From assembly GCA_900555665.1 (NCBI GenBank), contig USLX01000013.1, positions 1 through 26,284 of the forward strand: a stretch of 26,284 nucleotides of DNA, read 5' to 3'. A model generated the notes under the pieces. That model did no database searches, had not been told where the DNA came from, and was given only the letters and a program-made list of their open reading frames with translations. This DNA comes from an uncultured Eubacteriales bacterium (lineage in GTDB: Bacteria > Bacillota > Clostridia > Oscillospirales > Oscillospiraceae). Shown here in pieces: positions 21,146-26,284 of this stretch. The position numbers and the translations under genes were made by a program. The stretch's first letter is position 1, and the number at the start of each line of letters is the position of its first letter.

Positions 21146-22054
21146 ATGAAAAAGATGTATGGTGTAATCACCGCCATGACGACGCCGTTCCGCCCGGACG
21201 GTGAGGTCGACATCCCCGCACTGGAAACCATGACGGAGTTCCTCATCCAGTCCGGTGTCAACTGCCTGTATCCCTGCGGCACCACGGGTGAGATGATGCT
21301 CATGACCCCGGAGCAACGCGAGGCCGTCGCCGAGTGCGTCGTCCGCAAGGCCGCCGGCCGCGTCATCGTCTTCATCCATGTCGGCGCTGTCCGTCAGGAG
21401 GAAACCATCCGTCTCGCCAAGCACGCCCACGCCATCGGCGCCGACGGCATCGGCGTTGTGACGCCCTCCTTCTTCGGCCTGACCGACCGCGAGCTGACCG
21501 AGTATTACTGCACCGTGGCCCACAGCATCCCCAGCGATTTCCCGATGTATCTCTACAACATTCCCCAGTGCTCCAGTAACGACCTCAAGCCCGCTGTCTG
21601 CGAGGCGGTCGCCCAGCGCTGCCCGAACGTGGTCGGCGTGAAATACAGCTTCTGCGACATGCACCGCACGCTGGACTATCTGCAGGTCCGCGGCGGCGAC
21701 TTCTCTGTGCTTGTCGGCTTTGACCGTCTGCTTCTCCCGGCGCTCGAGATGGGCTGCGGCGGCGTCGTGTCCGGCGTTTCGTCCGTATTCCCGGAGCCGC
21801 TGGTCGAGATCTACCGCGCCTGGCAGGCCGGCGACAAGGAAGCCGCAAAGAAGGCCATGTGGATCTGCAATGACATCGTGGTCAAGCTGAAATCCGGCGC
21901 CCGCATGAGCATTTTCAAGGACGTCCAGACCCAGCGCGGCCTGCCCGGCGGCGAGATGAAGGCTCCGCTGCTCGGCGTTACCGAGGAAGAGCATGCGCAG
22001 CTGGCTGAGCTGTTCGCGCCCTATATCAAGCAGTATCCGCTGCCCAAGCTGTAA
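21146..22054 (+). CDS. DapA/NanA-superfamily aldolase (dihydrodipicolinate synthase-like)
   Basis: The 302-residue TIM-barrel protein has the superfamily's full catalytic set: GTTGE (45-49), Y137 in YLYNIP and the Schiff-base Lys166 in GVKYS. Members condense or cleave pyruvate with an aldehyde, including dihydrodipicolinate synthase, sialate lyase and 2-keto-3-deoxy-sugar-acid aldolases. The E-A-T/S pattern expected after GVK in true DapA is YSFCDMHR here, and there is no lysine-biosynthesis neighbour. A catabolic aldolase is therefore more likely than lysine biosynthesis. AGGAG gives a good start. It is followed by a terminator and then a LacI gene, and diverges from a TIM-barrel isomerase. 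The substrate is not known. Confidence 0.85.
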   Translation: MKKMYGVITAMTTPFRPDGEVDIPALETMTEFLIQSGVNCLYPCGTTGEMMLMTPEQREAVAECVVRKAAGRVIVFIHVGAVRQEETIRLAKHAHAIGADGIGVVTPSFFGLTDRELTEYYCTVAHSIPSDFPMYLYNIPQCSSNDLKPAVCEAVAQRCPNVVGVKYSFCDMHRTLDYLQVRGGDFSVLVGFDRLLLPALEMGCGGVVSGVSSVFPEPLVEIYRAWQAGDKEAAKKAMWICNDIVVKLKSGARMSIFKDVQTQRGLPGGEMKAPLLGVTEEEHAQLAELFAPYIKQYPLPKL

Positions 22055-22099
22055 GCCTGAAACCACGGCGGAAGGCAAGCCTGCTTTGTCCCTCCGCCC

Positions 22100-22130
22100 C
22101 GCCTCCTGCCGCGCTTTGCGGCGGGAGGCG
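22100..22130 (+). terminator. Terminator after the DapA-like gene
   Basis: A 13-bp GC-rich stem with one G-T wobble (22100-22112 with 22118-22130) has a 5-nt loop. The following tract, AGGCAAAATTTTGATTTTT, is T-rich but not immediately adjacent. Confidence 0.65.
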
Positions 22131-22146
22131 CAGGCAAAATTTTGAT

Positions 22147-22169
22147 TTTTCCAAGATTTTTTTGGAAAA
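22147..22169. repeat. 8-bp inverted repeat upstream of the second LacI promoter
   Basis: TTTTCCAA and TTGGAAAA flank 7 nt, ending four bases before the -35 hexamer. It could be a regulator site for the LacI gene or a remnant of termination structure. It differs from the other operators in the window. Confidence 0.3.
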
Positions 22170-22173
22170 CAGA

Positions 22174-22203
22174 TTGACAAGACTGCTGAAAGTTCCCTAA
22201 AAT
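22174..22203 (+). promoter_or_regulatory. Predicted promoter of the second LacI gene
   Basis: A perfect TTGACA (22174-22179) and TAAAAT (22198-22203) are 18 bp apart. The start site would be near 22210, about 27 nt before the ATG. Confidence 0.65.
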
Positions 22204-22236
22204 AGTCTTTAGTATCATCATAGAGCTGGAGAAGAC

Positions 22237-23241
22237 ATGGATATTAAAACAATCGCCAAAATGGCGGACGTCTCACCTGCCACAGTATCGCGCGTGCTCA
22301 ACGGCAAGCCGGTGACAGACGAAACATACCGGCGCGTCACTGCCGTTGTCAAGGAGACCGGTTATGTACCGAACGCTATGGGGCGAAATCTGCGCGTGCA
22401 GAAAACAAACAAGCTGCTGATTCTGGTGCCTACCATGCAAAACTCGTTTTACGCTGAAATGGTCAGCGCGTTTGAGCGGCGGGCCCGTTCTCTGGGGTAT
22501 CTCACGCTGCTTGGTGTCACCAACCGAAACCCCGAACTTGAAAAGCAGTATCTTGATATGCTCTATACCAAGCAGGTCGATGGTCTGGCCAGCTTCATCC
22601 CCACGATCAGTAACAACGAGATCAACGATCTGGCCGCGCGCTACCCCTTTGTGGCGCTCTGCTGGCATGGCAGCATGGACATTGATGTCAACTATGTCTG
22701 CATTGACAACCTCCGCGCCTCCTACGATATGACAAAATATCTCATCTCCCTCGGCCATACGAAAATTGCCGCCATGAACGGCAACTATCCCGAGCGTCTC
22801 TATGAGCCGGAGCGCAAGGAGGGCTTCTTTGCCGCCATGCAGGAGGCCGGCCTTCCGGTTCCGAAGGAATACTACCAGATTTGCAACTACGACTTTACCG
22901 ACGGCTATCAGGCCTGCAAGATCCTCATGGAGCTGCCAAATCCTCCGACTGCCATTTTCACCATGTCGGATGAACGTGCGGTCGGCTGCCTGCGTTACCT
23001 GCAGGAGCATCACCTCCAGGCCGGGCGGGACGTCGACATCGTCGGCTTCGATAATATCAGCATCTCCCGGATGACTTTCCCACAGATCACCACGGTTGCA
23101 CAGCCCTGCTTTGAGATCGGCGACGAGGCCGCGAGCCTGCTCACCCGCCTGATTACCGACCGCACCCAGGCCAGCCGCGGCATTGTCCTGCGGCACAGCC
23201 TTGTTATCCGCGACACCACCCGCACTCCGCCGCTCGCCTGA
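22237..23241 (+). CDS. LacI-family transcriptional regulator
   Basis: The 334-residue protein has a canonical LacI HTH (TIAKMADVSPATVSRVLNG, 5-23) and hinge helix YVPNAMGRNL with the Leu that inserts at a central CG. The sensor domain includes LILVPTMQNSFYAEM, a CIDN segment, GHTKIAAMNG and VDIVGFDNIS. The regular hinge predicts a CG-centred operator, matching TGAAATCGATTTCA at 20043 and its core at 21136. It is therefore the best candidate to control the livK operon and the DapA-like gene. It has its own promoter and a downstream terminator. GGAGAAG is the ribosome binding site. The inducer is probably the imported compound or an early product, by inference. Confidence 0.9.
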   Translation: MDIKTIAKMADVSPATVSRVLNGKPVTDETYRRVTAVVKETGYVPNAMGRNLRVQKTNKLLILVPTMQNSFYAEMVSAFERRARSLGYLTLLGVTNRNPELEKQYLDMLYTKQVDGLASFIPTISNNEINDLAARYPFVALCWHGSMDIDVNYVCIDNLRASYDMTKYLISLGHTKIAAMNGNYPERLYEPERKEGFFAAMQEAGLPVPKEYYQICNYDFTDGYQACKILMELPNPPTAIFTMSDERAVGCLRYLQEHHLQAGRDVDIVGFDNISISRMTFPQITTVAQPCFEIGDEAASLLTRLITDRTQASRGIVLRHSLVIRDTTRTPPLA

Positions 23242-23270
23242 GCGCGCTGCGTTTCTATTTTTTTCAAAAA

Positions 23271-23303
23271 CCAGGCCGGGATCTGAATCGGATCTCGGCC
23301 TGG
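23271..23303. terminator. Bidirectional terminator between the LacI and LysR genes
   Basis: A 13-bp stem with one G-T pair (23271-23283 with 23291-23303) has a 7-nt loop. On plus it is followed by CTTATCTTTTTCC, on minus by TTTTTGAAAAAAA. The two genes converge on it. Confidence 0.85.
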
Positions 23304-23418
23304 CTTATCTTTTTCCTTCGCATCAGGCGGCAGGTTTTGCGCGCAGCCCTTGCCGCTGCACAGGGCGGTCCGTTTTTTCTTCGAGCCAGGTCGCCCAGGG
23401 GCCGATACAAGCTGCCCG

Positions 23419-24357
23419 TCAGCACATCTCTCCATTCGCCGCCGCGGAGTCGCCGGAAAGGCGCTGTCCCCCTGCTCCTCCGGCGCCGTCCTGTTCGCTG
23501 AGCAGAAAGCGGGCAAAATTGCGCGCGGCATAGGTCAGCGTGTCCCAGTTTTTCCAGGTCAGCGCCACCGGGCGGCGAGGCGCATTTTGCAGCGGAACAA
23601 CGGCCACTTGATGCTCAAATCCTACCGCGACCCGCTCATACAGGATTGAATTACCGAGCCCCTGCTGCACCATCGCAAGGATGGTATAGTCATCGTAGAC
23701 GCGGAAGCGGACGTCCGGCGTCAGGTGCTCCGCCTGAAAGGCGCGCAGGACCGTGCTGAAGCCGCCCTCATCGAGCATCAAAAACGGCTCCGCCGCAAGA
23801 TCGTGCAGGCTGATCTCCGGTGCATTTGCCAGCGGATGCTCCTTCGGCAGCACCGCCACCATACGATCCTCATAGAGCAGCCGGTGACCGGGCGGGAGGA
23901 CAGCGTCGGGGTTCGTAAAGCCGAGGTCGATCTGTCCATCGTAGAGCCATTGGGCAATTTCGTCGTATTCGCTCTGGCGCATCACGAAGCGCACACCGGG
24001 ATATTGCGCGGTAAAGGCCTTGATGCGCTGCGGCAGGTAGGTGCGGCTGACGCTGGTGAACGTGCCGAGGCGGATTTCGCTGTTTTCCAGCTGCAAAAGC
24101 TCCGTCCGTTTGCGGCCGAGCCGCGCCTCGGCTGCGGCGATCTCCTGAATATAGGGCAGATAGCCCTCCCCGTCGCGTGTGAGCGTCAGACGATGCGTTT
24201 CGCGGCTGATGAGTGTTGCGCCAAGCTCCTGCTCAAGCGCCTTGACAGCCTGGCTGACGGCGCTCTGCGAATAATTCAGCGCGGCGGCTGCAGCGGTGAA
24301 GCTCCCGCGCTCTACCACCGTGCAGAAGACAGCATATTTGGATATCATTAAAATCAT
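23419..24357 (-). CDS. LysR-family transcriptional regulator
   Basis: The 312-residue protein has the standard LysR winged HTH (FCTVVERGSFTAAAAALNYSQSAVSQAVKALEQELGATLI). A two-lobe effector domain follows, with EIRLGTFTSVSRTYLP, QIDLGFTNPDAV and VAVLPKEHPLAN. The ATG at 24357 lies six bases after AAGGA; a second ATG at 24348 is possible. It diverges from azlCD with about 97 nt between, so it most likely controls those amino acid exporter genes, perhaps responding to branched-chain amino acids. The last 25 residues (GGAGGQRLSGDSAAANGEMC) are low-complexity and exceed the usual LysR length slightly. Family secure; ligand inferred. Confidence 0.9.
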   Translation of the reverse strand: MILMISKYAVFCTVVERGSFTAAAAALNYSQSAVSQAVKALEQELGATLISRETHRLTLTRDGEGYLPYIQEIAAAEARLGRKRTELLQLENSEIRLGTFTSVSRTYLPQRIKAFTAQYPGVRFVMRQSEYDEIAQWLYDGQIDLGFTNPDAVLPPGHRLLYEDRMVAVLPKEHPLANAPEISLHDLAAEPFLMLDEGGFSTVLRAFQAEHLTPDVRFRVYDDYTILAMVQQGLGNSILYERVAVGFEHQVAVVPLQNAPRRPVALTWKNWDTLTYAARNFARFLLSEQDGAGGAGGQRLSGDSAAANGEMC

Positions 24358-24376
24358 CTCTTTTCCTTATGATTTT

Positions 24377-24405
24377 ATTATAAAGATTCGCTTTGCTTAT
24401 GTCAA
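24377..24405 (-). promoter_or_regulatory. Consensus promoter of the LysR gene
   Basis: On the minus strand TTGACA (24400-24405) and TATAAT (24377-24382) are 17 bp apart, a perfect sigma-A consensus. The start site would be near 24370, leaving a leader of only about 13 nt. Confidence 0.75.
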
Positions 24406-24420
24406 GAAACGCGCTATAAT
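24393..24420 (+). promoter_or_regulatory. Predicted promoter of azlCD
   Basis: TTGCTT (24393-24398) and TATAAT (24415-24420) are 16 bp apart. Its -35 is beside the opposing TTGACA, so polymerase could not occupy both at once, a common LysR-type arrangement. Confidence 0.6.
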
Positions 24421-24454
24421 CAGAGCACCAGTTTGGAAAAGGGTCGAGGAGAAG

Positions 24455-25189
24455 ATGGATCGAACAAAATATTTACAGGGACTGCGCGACGGCATCCCGA
24501 TTGGGCTGGGTTATCTGGCCGTCAGTTTCGGCATCGGCATCTCCTGCCACACGGCAGGGATCAGCGCGCCGCAGAGCTTTTTGATGAGCCTGCTGAGCAA
24601 CGCCTCCGCCGGGGAATATGGCGGAATCACAGTCATCTCGGAGAACTCCGGGTTCTGGATGATGGTTCTCATGACGCTGATCATCAACGCGCGGTATTTG
24701 CTGATGAGCTGTGCACTGAGCCAGCGGCTTGCGCCGGAGACGCCGATGCTGCATCGGCTGCTGGTCGGATTTGATGTGACGGATGAGCTGTTTGGCATCG
24801 CCATTGCACAGCCGGGGTATCTGAACGTGTGGTACTTCTTTGGCGCCATTTGCGTGGCGATCCCGGCCTGGAGCATCGGGACGCTGATCGGGGCGCTGGC
24901 GGGCAGTCTGCTGCCGCAGTGGGCCATGAATGGCTTTTCGGTGATGCTCTATGGGATGTTCCTTGCGTTCATCGTGCCGGAGGGCAAGAAAAACCGCGTC
25001 GTGCTCGGCTGCATTGCAGTGAGTTTCGCCTGCAGCCTGCTTGCGGCGAAGCTGCTGCCGATGCTCTCGGAAGGGATGCGCATTTTACTTCTGACCATCG
25101 TCCTCTCCGCAGGCGCAGCAATCCTGTTCCCGCGCAGGGAGGACGGCACGCCGGAGAACCGCGCCGAAGCAAAAGAGGAGGCCGTATGA
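24455..25189 (+). CDS. azlC: AzlC-family branched-chain amino acid exporter, large subunit
   Basis: The 244-residue membrane protein begins GLRDGIPIGLGYLAVSFGIG, the AzlC signature. It has LLSNASAGEYGGI, MTLIINARYLLMSCALSQR and FDVTDELFG, all conserved in the family. Hydrophobic segments continue to near residue 225, before a charged tail. AzlC with AzlD exports branched-chain amino acids or analogues such as 4-azaleucine. I chose the ATG at 24455 after CGAGGAG; the longer frame runs back over the promoter and into the LysR gene. It overlaps azlD by 4 nt (ATGA). Confidence 0.92.
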   Translation: MDRTKYLQGLRDGIPIGLGYLAVSFGIGISCHTAGISAPQSFLMSLLSNASAGEYGGITVISENSGFWMMVLMTLIINARYLLMSCALSQRLAPETPMLHRLLVGFDVTDELFGIAIAQPGYLNVWYFFGAICVAIPAWSIGTLIGALAGSLLPQWAMNGFSVMLYGMFLAFIVPEGKKNRVVLGCIAVSFACSLLAAKLLPMLSEGMRILLLTIVLSAGAAILFPRREDGTPENRAEAKEEAV

Positions 25190-25485
25190 ACACCTATCTT
25201 TATATCGCCGTCATGGCGGCCACGACGTATGCCATCCGTGTGCTGCCGCTGACGCTGATCCGCAAGCCCATCCGGAGCACGTTTTTGCGGTCGTTTCTCT
25301 ACTATGTACCCTATGTGACGCTGTCGGTAATGACCTTCCCGGCCATTTTGAACGTGACGAGCTCGCCGCTGGCCGGAAGCGCCGCAATGGTGATCGGGCT
25401 GCTGGGGGCCTGGTTTGGACTGGGGCTGCTTCCGGTATCGCTGCTTTGCTGCGGCTCGGTGCTGATTCTGCAGGCCATTTTATAA
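25186..25485 (+). CDS. azlD: AzlD-family branched-chain amino acid exporter, small subunit
   Basis: The 99-residue protein has about three to four membrane segments. AATTYAIRVLPLTLIRKPIRS, FLYYVPYVTLSVMTFPAIL and the C-terminal hydrophobic stretch are typical of AzlD. The start overlaps the azlC stop (ATGA), and AGAGGAGG lies just upstream. It forms the exporter complex with AzlC in the cytoplasmic membrane. Confidence 0.9.
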   Translation: MNTYLYIAVMAATTYAIRVLPLTLIRKPIRSTFLRSFLYYVPYVTLSVMTFPAILNVTSSPLAGSAAMVIGLLGAWFGLGLLPVSLLCCGSVLILQAIL

Positions 25486-25501
25486 CGCAAGACAAAGCGC
25501 T

Positions 25502-25524
25502 GCCCGCCGGAGATTCCGGCGGGC
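25502..25524 (+). terminator. Possible terminator after azlD
   Basis: A 9-bp GC-rich stem (25502-25510 with 25516-25524) has a 5-nt loop, 16 nt after the azlD stop. The T-run is poor (GTGCTTGAT), so termination may be weak. Confidence 0.45.
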
Positions 25525-25647
25525 GTGCTTGATCGTCCCTGCGGCAAACGGCGCAGGTGAAAACTGCCCCGGTGGGGGAGGCAGCGTTCCGGCACGGAGG
25601 ACAGGCTGAGAGACGCGCGCCGGGCCGCACTCCTTTATGCCCGGAAA

Positions 25648-25675
25648 ACCGCGGAACGCGATTGCGTTCCGCGGT
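25648..25675 (-). terminator. Terminator after the feo genes
   Basis: A 12-bp perfect stem (25648-25659 with 25664-25675) has a GATT-type loop. It is followed by TTTTCC on the minus strand. It ends the feoB transcript and probably helps block azlCD read-through from the other side (GTCTTTG on plus). Confidence 0.75.
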
Positions 25676-25688
25676 CTTTGGTGCGGTG

Positions 25689-25865
25689 TCACTTTTGATG
25701 CTCGTGGCACTGGCCGTGCATGGCACAGTGTGCGCATCCGGCGCCGCAGGAGGATTTCCCGGCCTTCTTCTGCCGCAGCAGGTATCGGGTGATGAGGATC
25801 ACAACGGCTAATAATACAAGAGAAATGAGGATGGTTCCGAGGTTCGCCGCGAACCAGTTCAGCAT
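25689..25865 (-). CDS. FeoB-associated Cys-rich membrane protein
   Basis: The 58-residue protein has one membrane helix (about residues 8-28, LGTILISLVLLAVVILITRY). A short basic stretch then leads to a Cys/His-rich tail, SSCGAGCAHCAMHGQCHEH. This matches the small FeoB-associated family (PF12669) found next to feoB in Clostridia. The tail probably binds iron or another metal near the transporter. I chose the ATG at 25865, eight bases after AAAGGAG, over an in-frame GTG three codons upstream. It follows feoB after 39 nt. Confidence 0.87.
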   Translation of the reverse strand: MLNWFAANLGTILISLVLLAVVILITRYLLRQKKAGKSSCGAGCAHCAMHGQCHEHQK

Positions 25866-25904
25866 GAAAATCACTCCTTTTAAGAGGAAATGGAGGGGGA
25901 AGAA

Positions 25905-26284
25905 TTATCTGGTCTTCAGCTTGGTCGCTTCCTGATACGGCTTGAAGAGCATGTAGATGATGCCGACAAGCAGAGCCAGGGCCACGATGAGGCCAAGGAC
26001 GTTCAGGCTGCCGGTGAAGGCACCGCCGAACTGGTTGATCATCAGAGCGATGACATACGCGAAGCAGCACTGATAGCCGATGGCAAACCACGTCCACTTG
26101 GCGTTGTTCATCTCGCGCTTGATGGCGCCGATGGCCGCAAAGCACGGAGCGCAGAGCAGGTTGAAGACGAGGAAGGAATAACCGCTGATGCCGTTGAACG
26201 CCTGGCCGAGGGCCTGGTAAGCGGTCAGCTCGCCGCCGCCATAGAGGATGCCGAGCGTGCCGACGATGTTCTCCTTGGCGACAA
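25905..26284 (-). CDS. feoB: Ferrous iron transporter FeoB, C-terminal part (5' end outside window)
   Basis: About 126 residues of the C-terminal membrane domain are visible. VAKENIVGTLGILYGGG, FNLLCAPCFAAIGAIKREM and KWTWFAIGYQCCFAYVIAL are characteristic of FeoB. Two C-terminal hydrophobic helices follow. FeoB imports Fe(II) across the cytoplasmic membrane, using an N-terminal G domain that lies outside the window. It reads through from the right edge with no internal break, so the apparent ATG at 26111 is only an internal Met. Confidence 0.93.
   Translation of the reverse strand, partial: VAKENIVGTLGILYGGGELTAYQALGQAFNGISGYSFLVFNLLCAPCFAAIGAIKREMNNAKWTWFAIGYQCCFAYVIALMINQFGGAFTGSLNVLGLIVALALLVGIIYMLFKPYQEATKLKTR

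Noticed and set aside
21146..22054. Lysine-biosynthetic dapA
   Set aside because: The residues after the Schiff-base Lys and the catabolic neighbourhood with its own LacI gene do not fit a housekeeping lysine gene.
1..26284. CRISPR arrays, tRNA or rRNA genes, insertion sequences, prophage genes
   Set aside because: I looked for repeated spacers, cloverleaf sequences, transposase motifs and phage proteins and saw none.

Overview
The window reads as chromosomal DNA of a high-GC, anaerobic, gut-type Firmicute, most likely from the Oscillospiraceae/Oscillospirales. The basis is strong AGGAGG-type ribosome binding sites, lipoproteins with short Lys-rich signal peptides, ferredoxin-type enzymes, FeoB with a Cys-rich partner, and best-remembered relatives in Clostridia. 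This placement is an inference from protein style; no rRNA or marker gene is present. Coding density is high. I saw no tRNA, CRISPR array, transposase or phage gene.

Layout. (A) 1-1283: a BMP-family (nucleoside-type) ABC transporter lipoprotein, cut by the left edge, diverges from a YeiL-like Crp/Fnr regulator. An 18-bp palindrome sits between them. (B) 1602-7735: two divergent sugar operons. On the minus strand are L-rhamnose isomerase, an L-xylulokinase-like FGGY kinase and a UlaE-type L-xylulose-5-phosphate 3-epimerase. On the plus strand are a LacI regulator, a small ASRT (sensory-rhodopsin-transducer family) protein and L-ribulose-5-phosphate 4-epimerase. Together the four enzymes make a complete route from L-lyxose (or L-xylulose) to D-xylulose 5-phosphate. 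A matched pair of AT-rich operators 104 bp apart controls the intergenic region. (C) 7786-12123, minus strand: YhcH/YiaL-family protein, MFS transporter, ribokinase, and an atypical DhaK/DhaL kinase pair without DhaM. (D) 12216-19989, minus strand: a five-gene HAAT (LivKHMGF-type) ABC transporter followed by a Gfo/Idh/MocA dehydrogenase, a TIM-barrel isomerase/epimerase and a dihydroorotate/dihydropyrimidine-dehydrogenase-like flavoprotein with two 4Fe-4S clusters. (E) 20265-23241: a second TIM-barrel isomerase/epimerase (minus) diverges from a DapA/NanA-superfamily aldolase and a second LacI regulator (plus). (F) 23419-25485: a LysR regulator diverges from azlCD. (G) 25689-26284: a FeoB-associated Cys-rich protein and the 3' end of feoB.

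The most interesting part is D plus E. A 10-bp palindromic core, AAATCGATTT, occurs just downstream of the predicted livK start site and again between the ribosome binding site and start codon of the DapA-like gene. This suggests one LacI-type regulator controls both units as a single uncharacterised catabolic system: uptake, oxidation, isomerisation, aldol cleavage and a ferredoxin-linked flavoenzyme step. The flavoprotein lacks the usual substrate-contacting Asn of the N-x-S-C-P motif, so its substrate is probably not a normal pyrimidine or dihydroorotate.
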